DNA from: an uncultured Anaerolineaceae bacterium
Lineage (GTDB): Bacteria; Chloroflexota; Anaerolineae; Promineifilales; Promineifilaceae
Direction: 5' to 3'
NCBI GenBank assembly: GCA_937967805.1
Contig: CALBTC010000229.1
Span: 1-17,723 of the forward strand
DNA length: 17,723 nucleotides
The notes under the pieces are model-generated. The model made no database searches, was not told the origin of the DNA, and worked only from the letters and a program-made list of their open reading frames with translations. The position numbers and the translations under genes were made by a program. Shown piece by piece: positions 1 through 7,308 of this stretch (positions are counted from its first letter, which is position 1; each line of letters opens with the position of its first letter).

Positions 1-10
1 GCTCCTCTTT

Positions 11-42
11 GTGATATTTTGTATCAGTGATATTTTATATCA
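11..42. promoter_or_regulatory. Two tandem 16-bp imperfect palindromes, operator-like
   Basis: Two direct copies lie back to back, GTGATATTTTGTATCA at 11-26 and GTGATATTTTATATCA at 27-42, differing at one base. Each is itself an inverted repeat of the form TGATA-N5-TATCA; in the second the arms extend to TGATAT/ATATCA. Tandem dyads like this normally bind a dimeric repressor or activator. The gene they control is probably to the left of the window, because gltX starts 250 bp away with other elements between. The regulator family is not identified. Confidence 0.45.
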
Positions 43-116
43 ATTCTATCCCCTGAAGTGAATGTGTCAACAATTTAGCCGGAATCGTCAGATTTTTCCG
101 TAGTCCGGTTTTTGTT

Positions 117-190
117 GTCATGCCTGCGAAGGCAGGCAGCCATTCTTGCCGACGATGAAGCTGGATTCCCGCCTTCGCGGGAATGACAGG
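117..190. repeat. REP-like palindromic repeat, copy 1
   Basis: Two neighbouring hairpins are visible: TGCCTGC/GCAGGCA (121-127 with 132-138, loop GAAG) and ATTCCCGC/GCGGGAAT (165-172 with 177-184, loop CTTC). The outer ends GTCAT (117-121) and ATGAC (183-187) also pair. The edges TGGATTCCCGCC and GCGGGAATGACAGG recur at 13995-14044, so this is a dispersed element rather than a gene-specific structure. Similar sequences are common as short extragenic palindromes in many bacterial genomes. An imperfect outer repeat (CCGGTTTTT at 105-113, GAAAAACCG at 200-208) hints at a non-autonomous mobile origin, but that is weak. Confidence 0.6.
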
Positions 191-228
191 CTGACTACTG
201 AAAAACCGTAGAGTCGTTGAAAGGTTGG

Positions 229-257
229 TGGAAACGGCCGTGCGAATCTTGTATACT
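229..257 (+). promoter_or_regulatory. Candidate gltX promoter
   Basis: A -10-like TATACT lies at 252-257, with TGGAAA (4 of 6 matches to TTGACA) at 229-234 and a 17-bp spacer. Transcription would start near 264, about 28 nt before the gltX start codon. The -35 is weak and overlaps one copy of the ACGGCCGT octamer (234-241). Confidence 0.4.
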
Positions 258-291
258 TCGCCCTCACTTTGGCAAAAATTAGGAAGGTTTC

Positions 292-1773
292 ATGACTGTA
301 CGAACACGATTTGCTCCCAGCCCTACGGGATATTTGCACATTGGCGGTGTGTGGGCCGCTTTGTTTGCCTGGCTTTATGCGCGGCGGCACGACGGCCAAT
401 TTCTGCTGCGCATTGAAGATACCGATACCAAACGCACCGTTCCCGGCGCGCTGGAGAGTTTGATGGACAGCCTGCGCTGGTTTGGTCTGGATTGGGATGA
501 AGGGCCAGACGTTGGTGGCCCTCTTGGACCCTACATTCAGACAGAGCGGAGGGCGCTTTATCAAGAATGGGCCAACTGGCTGGTTGAGCACGATTACGCC
601 TATAAATGTTTTGCCACGCCGGAAGAGCTGGCCCAAATGCGAGCCGAGCTGGAAGCCAAAGGGGATCGCTCCGGCTACGACCGGCGCTACCGCGACCTGC
701 CAGCGGAAGAAGTGGCCCGATTGGAAGCTTCAGGGCGCGACTATGTGATTCGCTTTAAGATGCCATTGACGGGGCAAACGGCCGTTCCCGACCTGCTCCG
801 TGGTGATGTCGTTTTTGACAACGACCAGTTCACCGATTACGTGTTGCTCAAGTCCAACGGTCTGCCCACTTACCACCTGGCTCACGTGGTGGACGATCAT
901 TTTATGCAGATTTCGCACATCACGCGCGGGGTGGAGTGGCTCAACACGGCTCCGATTCACGTTAATTTGTTCAAGGCGTTTGGCTGGGAGATGCCGGTGT
1001 TGGTTCATCTGCCCGTCATTTTGAATCCTAGCGGCAAGGGCAAGCTGAGCAAACGGCACCAGGCGTTTATGGACGACGGTGCTGAAATTTTAGTGCGCGC
1101 CAGCGAATTTATGGAAGGCGGATATCTGCCGGAAGCGGTGCTAAACTTTTTGGCCAACATTGGCTGGACGTTTGGCGACGACCGGGAGAAGTTCACCATG
1201 GAGGAAGCGATTGCCCGCTTTGATTTGGCGTCCGTGAGTCCGGCGCCGACCAAGCTGCCCTACAGCAAGCTGGATTGGCTCAACGGGCAATACATTCAGG
1301 AGATGGAGCCGTTGGAGCTGGCCAAGGCGGTACGGCCGTATCTCGAAGCTGCCGGTATGGAAATCGACCTCGATGCTTTACTGGTGGTCATGCCCCCCAT
1401 GCGCGTGCGGCTTAAGCGCTTCCCCGACGCCATCCCGTTTTTGCGCTTTTTGTCTGAAGAGATGCCCTTGCCGGAAAGCGCCGAATCGCTGACGCATAAA
1501 CATTTACCGCTGGAGTCGGCCGCCGTTGCCTTCCGCGAAGCGCGCGATCTGCTGGCCGATCTGGAACCATTTACGCTGGATAATGTAAGCGAAATGCTCA
1601 TGGCTGTGGGTGAAAAACATACGGTTAACGGCAAGGCCGGTCCCTTCCTGGGGCAGATGCGTCTGGCCGTGACGGGGCAGCAAGTCTCGCCGCCCCTTTT
1701 TGAATCCGTCGTGGCGTTGGGGCGCGAACGGGTGCTGGCCAGATTGGACAAAATCTTGCCGCTTTTTGCTTGA
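292..1773 (+). CDS. gltX: Glutamyl-tRNA synthetase
   Basis: This class I aminoacyl-tRNA synthetase (493 aa, a usual length) attaches glutamate to tRNA-Glu in the cytoplasm and, if non-discriminating, also to tRNA-Gln. The Rossmann-fold catalytic signature FAPSPTGYLHIGG is at residues 7-19 (HIGH motif = HIGG), LLRIEDTD follows, and the KLSKR motif is at residues 251-255. The C-terminal third matches the helical anticodon-binding domain. The ATG is chosen because AGGAAGG lies 5 nt upstream. After HIGG the usual ARTALFN-like stretch reads VWAALFAW, a divergent pocket-side helix. Only one cysteine remains in the region that holds the zinc site in E. coli GluRS (YKCFATPEEL), so zinc binding is probably absent. 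A tRNA-Gln gene lies 204 bp downstream, which fits indirect Gln-tRNA formation through GatCAB. That link is inference; no gat gene is in the window. Confidence 0.97.
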   Translation: MTVRTRFAPSPTGYLHIGGVWAALFAWLYARRHDGQFLLRIEDTDTKRTVPGALESLMDSLRWFGLDWDEGPDVGGPLGPYIQTERRALYQEWANWLVEHDYAYKCFATPEELAQMRAELEAKGDRSGYDRRYRDLPAEEVARLEASGRDYVIRFKMPLTGQTAVPDLLRGDVVFDNDQFTDYVLLKSNGLPTYHLAHVVDDHFMQISHITRGVEWLNTAPIHVNLFKAFGWEMPVLVHLPVILNPSGKGKLSKRHQAFMDDGAEILVRASEFMEGGYLPEAVLNFLANIGWTFGDDREKFTMEEAIARFDLASVSPAPTKLPYSKLDWLNGQYIQEMEPLELAKAVRPYLEAAGMEIDLDALLVVMPPMRVRLKRFPDAIPFLRFLSEEMPLPESAESLTHKHLPLESAAVAFREARDLLADLEPFTLDNVSEMLMAVGEKHTVNGKAGPFLGQMRLAVTGQQVSPPLFESVVALGRERVLARLDKILPLFA

Positions 1774-1788
1774 TTTTAGGCAAAATCA
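1771..1788 (+). terminator. Weak AT-rich hairpin overlapping the end of gltX
   Basis: TGATTTT (1771-1777) pairs with AAAATCA (1782-1788) around an AGGC loop, starting at the gltX stop codon. There is no run of T after it, so it is at best a weak terminator or a 3'-end stabilising hairpin. Confidence 0.25.
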
Positions 1789-1798
1789 CATCGGCGGA

Positions 1799-1877
1799 GT
1801 GAGCATCCTCAGATGCGAACGGTCTTGTCAAGTTCGCATACATCGACCATGCTCAGCACAGGCCTGAGGATGCTTAC
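1799..1877. repeat. Nested inverted repeat between gltX and tRNA-Gln
   Basis: An outer pair, GTGAGCATCCTCAG (1799-1812) with CTGAGGATGCTTAC (1864-1877), matches at 13 of 14 positions, with one G-T wobble. Inside it ATGCGAAC (1813-1820) pairs with GTTCGCAT (1832-1839). The transcript could fold into a long branched hairpin. It has no T-tract and no coding potential. It could be a palindromic repeat element, a degenerate terminator of gltX, or a structured RNA. Confidence 0.5.
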
Positions 1878-1926
1878 TTCTCATTAAAAATACAACAAAA
1901 AATGCGTCAATTTCCCCTTGCCTTGT

Positions 1927-1955
1927 TTGCCATGCAGGGGGGCATCTGGTAGAAT
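1927..1955 (+). promoter_or_regulatory. Promoter for tRNA-Gln
   Basis: TTGCCA at 1927-1932 and TAGAAT at 1950-1955 are separated by exactly 17 bp, close to the sigma-70 consensus. The predicted start near 1962 gives a short leader before the tRNA at 1978. The tRNA therefore appears to be transcribed independently of gltX. Confidence 0.65.
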
Positions 1956-1977
1956 CTCGCTCCATTCAGTTGGATAG

Positions 1978-2048
1978 TGCGGGATAGTTTAATGGCAGAA
2001 CCGGCGGCTCTGAACCGTCTAGTCCAGGTTCGAATCCTGGTCCCGCAG
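1978..2048 (+). tRNA. tRNA-Gln (anticodon CTG)
   Basis: A complete cloverleaf is visible. Acceptor stem TGCGGGA (1978-1984) pairs with TCCCGCA (2041-2047). The anticodon stem GGCGG/CCGTC (2003-2007 with 2015-2019, one G-T pair) carries the loop CTCTGAA, so the anticodon at 2010-2012 is CTG. The T arm is CCAGG-TTCGAAT-CCTGG. The discriminator base is G at 2048, as usual for tRNA-Gln, and CCA is not encoded. It reads CAG codons. Confidence 0.95.
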
Positions 2049-2054
2049 TCAAGA

Positions 2055-2088
2055 AAAAAGGCGATTTCTTTGAGAAATCGCCTTTTTC
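2055..2088 (+). terminator. Rho-independent terminator, bidirectional
   Basis: AAAAAGGCGATTTCT (2055-2069) and AGAAATCGCCTTTTT (2073-2087) form a perfect 15-bp stem with a TTG loop, ending in a T run on the plus strand and preceded by an A run that serves the minus strand. It ends the tRNA transcript and probably also the converging sigma/anti-sigma operon, whose last stop codon is 12 bp away. Confidence 0.9.
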
Positions 2089-2099
2089 ATTGCGGCTAC

Positions 2100-2831
2100 T
2101 TAATTTCCTAGAACTTTATCACCCGTGGGGCTGGGACTGCCTCCGGCCGGCTCAATGGTTACGCCAAAAGTTTCGTAGCTGCCCAGCGGTTCGGGGGCTT
2201 GCACCCAGTGGGCCCGGTAGCCATCCTCATCCACATCAAAAGTACCACCATCAATGCGTTGGTCGTCTTTGCGCAGCCAGAGCTGGTAGGTTTCTGTTTC
2301 TGACAGGACGGGCATGTTTTGCACCACCAGCGTGCCGTGCTGCCCATCAGCACTGATGATCATGATGCCGGTGGCATCGGCGCTGAATTCTGTGCCACTG
2401 AGAGTGACCGTGCCAAAGTTGGCGGGGCGGGTGGCATCTTCAAGCTGCTGGCGAAGCTGGAAGTTGCTGATGAGCAGCAGCGCCAGAACCACAACGACGA
2501 GAACGGGTTGCCAAAACGGCCGTTTTTGGAGCCAGATGCGCCAGTTGGACCACCAACTGCTCTGTGGTTTGGCGGGCGAGGCTGATGGGGAAGCGGCCGT
2601 TTCTGCCACGTCATAGATCTCTTTTAAGAGCTGTGCTTTAAGGTTTGGTGGGGGCGTCACCTGGGGAACGGCCATCGCCAAATCGCCCATCAGTGTTTCA
2701 TAGGCTTGCAGCTCGGTCTGGCAGATGGTACATGTCGTTAGATGGGCTTCAACTTCAGCTGCTTCCGCAGCAGCCATGATGTTGAGCGCATACGCGGGAA
2801 TCTGGTCTGTGACGTGGGATTCAGGTTTCAT
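2100..2831 (-). CDS. Anti-sigma factor, RskA-like, with zinc-finger motif and one membrane helix
   Basis: The 243-residue protein should hold the adjacent ECF sigma factor inactive at the membrane until a signal causes its release. The N-terminus has the anti-sigma zinc motif H30-x3-C34-x2-C37 within EAHLTTCTIC. A single membrane helix lies at about residues 109-123 (PVLVVVVLALLLISN), preceded by a Ser/Pro/Trp linker. Residues about 135-243 outside the membrane match the RskA C-terminal domain (anti-sigma-K factor family): a beta-rich region with TYQLWLRKDDQRIDGG and a GVTIEPAGGSPSPTG ending. It lies 63 bp downstream of the sigma gene on the same strand, the normal order for such pairs. The ribosome site is weak (GAGAAA just before ATG), so translation may be coupled or low. 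The signal sensed cannot be told from sequence. Confidence 0.88.
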   Translation of the reverse strand: MKPESHVTDQIPAYALNIMAAAEAAEVEAHLTTCTICQTELQAYETLMGDLAMAVPQVTPPPNLKAQLLKEIYDVAETAASPSASPAKPQSSWWSNWRIWLQKRPFWQPVLVVVVLALLLISNFQLRQQLEDATRPANFGTVTLSGTEFSADATGIMIISADGQHGTLVVQNMPVLSETETYQLWLRKDDQRIDGGTFDVDEDGYRAHWVQAPEPLGSYETFGVTIEPAGGSPSPTGDKVLGN

Positions 2832-2894
2832 TTTCTCAAAATACAGCTTACTAATTATCTGTTAAGTAGATACGCATTCTGCCTGGTTTTGGAT

Positions 2895-3461
2895 TTAAGG
2901 TTGCAGCATGTGACGCAGTTTTTGCATCCCCAGGCGAATACGCGTCTTAACTGTGCCTAACGGCATCTCCAGCTGATCAGCGATTTGACTGTGACTGTAA
3001 CCGCGAAAGTAGGCCATTACCAGAACATCTTGCTGCTCCTGGGGCAATCGGGACAGGGCGGCATGAACCTTTTGTCTTTGCATCTGCTGCGAGACGGCCG
3101 TTTCCGGGGAACGGCCATCGGCGCTGGGCTCAAAATTGAGCTCCGTCCAGCTGATGCTGTTGTGTTCCGGGCGGACGCCCTCGCGCCGCAGGATGTCGAT
3201 GGAACGATTGCGGGCCATGCTGGTGAGCCAGGTGCGCACGCTGGCACGGTCGGCTTTGTAGCTGTCTGCTTTTTCCCAAACGCGCCGGAACACGTCCAGG
3301 GTAATTTCTTCGGCCGACTGTTGATTGCCTACCAGATGGTAAGCGATGCTGTAGAGCAAACGGCCGTACCGATCGTACAAAATGCCCAATGCGTCCGCCC
3401 GCTGGTCCACAATTTGGGACAACAGCACCTGATCTTCCGAGGTGAGCAAATCAACAGACAT
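2895..3461 (-). CDS. ECF (group 4) RNA polymerase sigma factor, SigK-like
   Basis: This 188-residue protein has the two-domain ECF layout. Region 2 is at about residues 24-93 (LYDRYGRLLYSIAYHLVGN, then SAEEITLDVFRRVW and the DNA-melting part RTWLTSMARNRSIDILRR). Region 4 is at about 132-184, with the helix-turn-helix YSHSQIADQLEMPLGTVKTR. The length is normal and there is no C-terminal extension. It directs RNA polymerase to a small regulon and is normally autoregulated. The partner anti-sigma factor gene follows at once, and its RskA-type C-terminal domain suggests the SigK/RskA branch. No clear Shine-Dalgarno site precedes the ATG at 3461. The 250 bp upstream is shared with the divergent SPFH gene, so joint regulation is possible. 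Confidence 0.92.
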   Translation of the reverse strand: MSVDLLTSEDQVLLSQIVDQRADALGILYDRYGRLLYSIAYHLVGNQQSAEEITLDVFRRVWEKADSYKADRASVRTWLTSMARNRSIDILRREGVRPEHNSISWTELNFEPSADGRSPETAVSQQMQRQKVHAALSRLPQEQQDVLVMAYFRGYSHSQIADQLEMPLGTVKTRIRLGMQKLRHMLQP

Positions 3462-3581
3462 AGCTGTATTGTATTATCTGTCTGGCGGCTGGCAACTTTC
3501 CTGCAGTTACCCTGCGCGAAACTTCATTTTTACGTAATGGTCGGCAGCCACATTTGTTCTCGAAGTTGGGCGCAAATGCGG

Positions 3582-3587
3582 TATAAT
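3582..3587 (+). promoter_or_regulatory. Candidate -10 element for the SPFH gene
   Basis: A perfect TATAAT sits at 3582-3587, 125 bp before the SPFH start codon. No good -35 is seen at 16-18 bp upstream (CTCGAA at 3559-3564). The resulting leader of about 115 nt would contain one ACGGCCGT octamer (3635-3642). Confidence 0.35.
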
Positions 3588-3711
3588 ATTGGCGTGTTGT
3601 CATAAGACAACATTTTTTGTGAGGCCGTGGCTAAACGGCCGTGTGCGTAAAAGCGAGACGTACATTGGCGTCAACCAAAGCAGGTTGCTTTTACATCAAA
3701 AGGAGTCAACG

Positions 3712-4530
3712 ATGGATGTTCTTTTCCCAATTTTGTGCGTAGTTGGTGTTGGGTTAATTGTTCTTCTTATCGCTTCTATTCGTATCGTACAGGAATATGA
3801 GCGAGGGGTAATTTTTCGTTTAGGTCGGGTTATGGGTGCCAAAGGGCCGGGTCTCTTTTTCATTATTCCCATAATCGACAAAATGGTGAAGGTAGATTTG
3901 CGTACTATAACGCTCGATGTCCCGGCTCAGGAGGCAATTACCGGCGATAACGTGACGGTGAAGGTAAATGCCGTTGTTTACTTTCGCGTGATTGATCCGT
4001 CCGCAGCAATTATTCAGGTAGAGGATTTTCGCCGCGCCACCTGGCAAATTGCCCAAACCAGTTTGCGAAACGTTATTGGCCAGTCGATGATGGACCAGAT
4101 TTTGCAGGATCGGGAGCAAATCAACGATACGCTGCAACACATCATTGATGAGGCAACCGAGCCGTGGGGTGTTAAGGTCAGCATCGTGGAAATTAAGGAT
4201 GTGGAGTTGAACAGCACCATGGTACGGGCCATGGCGCGGCAGGCTGAAGCTGAGCGTGAGCGGCGGGCCAAGATCATTCAGGCGGAAGGTGACTTCCAGG
4301 CGGCCCAGAAGCTGTCTGAAGCAGCGCGCATTATGAATACGGAGCCGGGCGCGATGACGCTGCGCTACCTGCAAACCCTGGTGGAGATTGGCGTTGAGCA
4401 AAATACAACCACTATCTTCCCCATTCCGATTGACATCATCTCAGAGTTTGTCACGGCCAAGCAGCAGTCAAATTCCAATATGGCGACTTCTTCCAAGCTG
4501 GATACGACTACAGCTGAGGATTCGGCCTAG
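3712..4530 (+). CDS. SPFH/Band 7 (stomatin-like) membrane protein
   Basis: The 272-residue protein has one N-terminal membrane helix (about residues 5-23), then a complete SPFH/Band 7 domain beginning [18 protein letters not shown] with [12 protein letters not shown] and [21 protein letters not shown] charged helix follows ([22 protein letters not shown], typical of the stomatin coiled coil). Such proteins form oligomeric rings or scaffolds in membrane microdomains and often accompany membrane proteases. The ATG at 3712 is preferred because AAGGAG lies just upstream at 3700-3705; the open frame extends 41 codons further but without family-like sequence. It is the stomatin/slipin type rather than HflK/HflC. 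No NfeD partner gene is adjacent; instead a hairpin and an M28 peptidase gene follow. Confidence 0.9.
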   Translation: MDVLFPILCVVGVGLIVLLIASIRIVQEYERGVIFRLGRVMGAKGPGLFFIIPIIDKMVKVDLRTITLDVPAQEAITGDNVTVKVNAVVYFRVIDPSAAIIQVEDFRRATWQIAQTSLRNVIGQSMMDQILQDREQINDTLQHIIDEATEPWGVKVSIVEIKDVELNSTMVRAMARQAEAERERRAKIIQAEGDFQAAQKLSEAARIMNTEPGAMTLRYLQTLVEIGVEQNTTTIFPIPIDIISEFVTAKQQSNSNMATSSKLDTTTAEDSA

Positions 4531-4546
4531 TTAGTTAAATGTGGCG

Positions 4547-4584
4547 GCGGGGGAATTACAGTTCGTAATTCCCCCGCTCCTTTT
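4547..4584 (+). terminator. Strong hairpin after the SPFH gene
   Basis: GCGGGGGAATTAC (4547-4559) and GTAATTCCCCCGC (4565-4577) form a perfect 13-bp stem with a 5-nt loop, followed by TCCTTTT. It looks like a terminator with a short T-tract. It ends only about 10 nt before the GTG start of the next gene, so it may also act as an attenuator or hide that gene's translation start. Confidence 0.65.
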
Positions 4585-4587
4585 GGT

Positions 4588-5937
4588 GTGTTTGTGCCTC
4601 GTCGAACCATTTTCCTCTTACTTTTCCCGGCTTTACTTTTTTTGGTCTCCTGTTCTTTACTGGAAGGGCCGCAACAATTGACAATCCCCACGCCGCCGGG
4701 TGGCACGCCGTTTGCCAGCATTGCTCAGGCCGGGCCGCTGATTACGGACCCGGAAGGGAACGTGATTGAAGGGGTAAACTCGGACTTGCGGTTTCTGCTG
4801 GGTGAGGTGTCGAACCAAAATCTGGTGGGGTATGTGCAGACGTTGCAAGGATTCAACACGCGCAACACGTTCAGCGTGACGGATCAGGAGGGGCAGGGCA
4901 TTGGCGCGGCGCGGCGCTGGATTTTTAATGAGTTTATTCGGGTGGGAAACGGCCGTCTCCTGGTAGAGGTCGATGAATTCCCGGTAAACCAGGGCGGGGT
5001 ACTGTATAACCAGCAAAACATTGTTGCTACCCTGCAAGGTACGGGTACCCATCCCGGCGTGATTGTTATTGGCGCTCACTATGATTCCCGCAGTATTGAT
5101 CCGCTCAGCGGCAGCAGCTTTGCTCCCGGTGCCAACGACAATGGCTCCGGCGTGGCAGCACTGCTGGAGACGGCAAGGGTGCTAAGCTCCCGCGAGTGGA
5201 GCCAGACCATCATGTTTGTCGCGTTTGCCGCTGAGGAGCAAAACAGGCTGGGCAGCACCCATTTTGTGACGGACCGCCTGCTGCAAGGCTGGCGCTTTGA
5301 CGCGATGATAAGCACCGACATTGTTGGGGGGCGCGTGGGGATTCCGCAATCGGTACGGCTCTTTTCTCCTGGCCCTGATGGGTCGCCGCCGCGCCAACTG
5401 GCACGCTATATGCAGTTCGTGGCAGCAATGTACATGCCGCAATTTCCATATGAACTGATCGATGCCGAGGATAGGGCTGGCCGCTACAGTGACCATATCT
5501 CCTTTTTGCAGGCGGGCATTCCGGCCGTGCGCATAACGGAATCGCAAGAAGACCCCAACCGGCAGCACAACAGCGGCGATACGGCCGAATGGATCGATTA
5601 CAACTATTTGCGGCAGGTAACGCAGCTCAACATTGCCGTGCTGGGCAACATGGCCGGGGCGCCAGCACAACCGGTTGCGCCAACCATCTCACCAATGGCG
5701 GAGCCGGGGGCATACATCCTTACCTGGATTCCCGACAGTAATGCCGTAGGGTATGCGATTTCTTTCCGCCCGGTTGGTTCGGCCAATTTCACTCAGTTCC
5801 GTTATGTCAATGCCAATGAGTCGGGCAACGTTGCTATTACAGGGTTGGACCCGGCGGTGCAGTATGCGGTAAGTATGGCGGGGTTGGATGGAAGCGGCCG
5901 TATCGGCCTTTTCTCCCCGGAAGTGTTGACGCCGTAA
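4588..5937 (+). CDS. M28-family zinc peptidase, lipoprotein, with C-terminal Fn3-like domain
   Basis: This 449-residue exported metallopeptidase is probably an aminopeptidase. Residues 1-22 form a lipoprotein signal with positive VPRR, a hydrophobic core and lipobox LVSC, so it should be anchored outside the cytoplasmic membrane. The M28 zinc ligands are all present: H164 in GAHYDS, D184 in GANDNGSG, E216/E217 in AAEEQ, D244 in STDIVGG and H327 in QHNSGD. Residues about 355-449 look like a fibronectin type III-like beta sandwich (ILTWIPDSNAVGYAISFRPVG). The start is GTG at 4588; a second GTG lies at 4594. Neither has a clear Shine-Dalgarno site, since the terminator-like hairpin sits directly upstream. 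Catalytic residues are intact, but the substrate cannot be told. Confidence 0.9.
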   Translation: MFVPRRTIFLLLFPALLFLVSCSLLEGPQQLTIPTPPGGTPFASIAQAGPLITDPEGNVIEGVNSDLRFLLGEVSNQNLVGYVQTLQGFNTRNTFSVTDQEGQGIGAARRWIFNEFIRVGNGRLLVEVDEFPVNQGGVLYNQQNIVATLQGTGTHPGVIVIGAHYDSRSIDPLSGSSFAPGANDNGSGVAALLETARVLSSREWSQTIMFVAFAAEEQNRLGSTHFVTDRLLQGWRFDAMISTDIVGGRVGIPQSVRLFSPGPDGSPPRQLARYMQFVAAMYMPQFPYELIDAEDRAGRYSDHISFLQAGIPAVRITESQEDPNRQHNSGDTAEWIDYNYLRQVTQLNIAVLGNMAGAPAQPVAPTISPMAEPGAYILTWIPDSNAVGYAISFRPVGSANFTQFRYVNANESGNVAITGLDPAVQYAVSMAGLDGSGRIGLFSPEVLTP

Positions 5938-5941
5938 AAGC

Positions 5942-5990
5942 GTGAAGCGTGATTTGTTTTCCGTAAATCACGCTTCACAAGTTTTATTCT
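5942..5990. terminator. Bidirectional terminator between converging genes
   Basis: GTGAAGCGTGATTT (5942-5955) and AAATCACGCTTCAC (5965-5978) form a perfect 14-bp stem with a 9-nt loop. The plus strand continues AAGTTTTATTCTT, and the minus strand continues GCTTTT. It separates the M28 peptidase gene (plus) from the UPF0173 gene (minus). Confidence 0.85.
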
Positions 5991-6022
5991 TCAGAGCGGT
6001 TCTCTAGAGATTAATGATTTTT

Positions 6023-6709
6023 TTACAGGCTATGGGTTTCGTCTACGCTGAGAACAATGGGGGTAACCGTTGTTTTCTTGCGCACATTCTCGGCCCAGGC
6101 ATCCACATCAATGGCAATGGGCGGCCAGGTATTGTAATGACAAGGGATCACAGATTTTGGCTTGAGATAATCCAGCGCCAGTACCGAATCTTCTGGCCCC
6201 ATTGTAAAATTGTCGCCCACAGGTAGAATCGCCAAATCAATCCCGGCCCGGCCAATGAGCGACATGTCAGAGAACAGCGCCGTGTCACCGGCAATGTACA
6301 ACGTTTTGCCGTCAGCCATCACCAGGTACCCTCCCGGATCACCCCCGTAAGACCCATCTGGTAGGCCCGAACTGTGTAAAGCGGCCGTCATCTTTACGCG
6401 GCCAAAGGGGAAATTATAGCCGCCGCCGGTGTTCAGCGCGTGTGTGTTTTCGTGGCCTTTTGCGTTAATCCAGTTGCAAATCTCAAAATTAGCAATGACC
6501 ATTGCCCCCGTGCGCTTGGCCAGCCCAACCGTATCGGCAATATGGTCACCATGCCCGTGGGTTTGAAGAATAAAATCGGCGTCCACCGCATCGGCACCGG
6601 TTTTGGCGGAGGGATTGTTGCCGGCAAAAAATGGATCTACAACGATGGGGGTACCGTTGATGTTCAAAGAAAATGTGGCGTGACCGTGCCACGTAACAGA
6701 AATTGACAT
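6023..6709 (-). CDS. UPF0173/UlaG-like metal-dependent hydrolase (metallo-beta-lactamase fold)
   Basis: The 228-residue cytoplasmic protein has a metallo-beta-lactamase fold of the UPF0173 group, near UlaG. It opens ISVTWHGHATFSL, with VVDPFF. The metal-binding motif is H51-x-H53-x-D55-H56 in THGHGDHIAD, with further likely ligands H112 (AALHSSG), D142 (YIAGDTALFSD) and H191 (VIPCHYNTWPP). All ligands are present and the length is normal. Family members hydrolyse phosphodiester, lactone or related bonds, but the natural substrate of UPF0173 proteins is generally unknown. The start ATG is preceded by AAGGAGA at a good distance. It appears to be its own transcription unit, bounded by a terminator on each side. 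Confidence 0.9.
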   Translation of the reverse strand: MSISVTWHGHATFSLNINGTPIVVDPFFAGNNPSAKTGADAVDADFILQTHGHGDHIADTVGLAKRTGAMVIANFEICNWINAKGHENTHALNTGGGYNFPFGRVKMTAALHSSGLPDGSYGGDPGGYLVMADGKTLYIAGDTALFSDMSLIGRAGIDLAILPVGDNFTMGPEDSVLALDYLKPKSVIPCHYNTWPPIAIDVDAWAENVRKKTTVTPIVLSVDETHSL

Positions 6710-6811
6710 GAGCAGTCTCCTTATAGGCTGAAATCATTTGTAAAGAACTCGGATTGCTTATAGGTAGGAAGTGTGTTTCAAGTATAAGTGGGGGAAGAAT
6801 GCGCGTCAAAC

Positions 6812-6851
6812 AAATAAAAAACGCAGGTTTGGGCCAATTTCCAAACCTGCG
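6812..6851 (-). terminator. Rho-independent terminator of the minus-strand operon
   Basis: CGCAGGTTTGG (6822-6832) and CCAAACCTGCG (6841-6851) form an 11-bp perfect stem. Read on the minus strand it is followed by a run of T (the A-rich stretch 6814-6821). It lies 45 bp after the VOC gene stop codon. Confidence 0.85.
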
Positions 6852-6896
6852 CCTTGCAGAGTCAAAAAGGAGATGTACACAATTGATGTTGTTTAC

Positions 6897-7268
6897 TTAC
6901 ACATGCTGATCAATCAAAATTGGGTTTCCATCCGGGTCAACCACAACAAAGCTGGCCGGTCCGGTGGTCGTTTCATCAGCTTCATTGATGATTTCCACGC
7001 CTTGCTCTTTAAGCCGACGCTGTAGGTCACGCACATCTGTGTAACTGTCCAGCTTCTCGGCCGCCTGATTCCAGCCCGGATTGAAGGTGAGGATATTTTG
7101 CTCAAACATTCCCTGAAAAAGACCAATGACATGCTCGCCGTTTCTCACCATCAGCCAATTTTGCTCAGGGTCTCCACCAAATACCACAAAGCCCAACTTC
7201 TCGTAAAAGGCCTGTGAAGCGCCAATATCTTGTACGGCCAGGCTGACGGAAAAGGCACCTAATTCCAT
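6897..7268 (-). CDS. VOC superfamily protein (glyoxalase/bleomycin resistance/dioxygenase fold)
   Basis: This 123-residue protein has the two beta-alpha-beta-beta-beta modules of the vicinal oxygen chelate fold: [25 protein letters not shown] at the start and [15 protein letters not shown] at the end, both typical of single-domain VOC proteins. It should be cytoplasmic and dimeric. The usual metal ligands are only partly apparent, so it may be an enzyme or a binding or resistance protein; the substrate is unknown. The start is supported by AGGAGA upstream. It lies 40 bp after the transglycosylase gene on the same strand and before a strong terminator, so it is probably the last gene of a three-gene operon, although no functional link is evident. 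Confidence 0.82.
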   Translation of the reverse strand: MELGAFSVSLAVQDIGASQAFYEKLGFVVFGGDPEQNWLMVRNGEHVIGLFQGMFEQNILTFNPGWNQAAEKLDSYTDVRDLQRRLKEQGVEIINEADETTTGPASFVVVDPDGNPILIDQHV

Positions 7269-7308
7269 AAGAATTCTCCTGTTACTAAATGACGGCCGTC
7301 CGAAAAAC

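Noticed and set aside
118..636. 172-residue open frame on the minus strand over the start of gltX
   Set aside because: It lies antisense to the certain gltX frame and runs through the palindromic repeat; its sequence is low-complexity shadow coding with no family features.
2985..3605. 206-residue open frame on the plus strand
   Set aside because: It is antisense to the clear ECF sigma factor gene and has no recognisable domain.
3589..3711. Upstream extension of the SPFH gene to an ATG at 3589
   Set aside because: The added 41 residues do not fit the family, and the ATG at 3712 has AAGGAG at the right distance and is followed at once by the expected membrane helix.
4547..4587. Riboswitch in front of the M28 peptidase gene
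   Set aside because: Only a single simple stem is present, without conserved loops or junctions of any riboswitch class I know.
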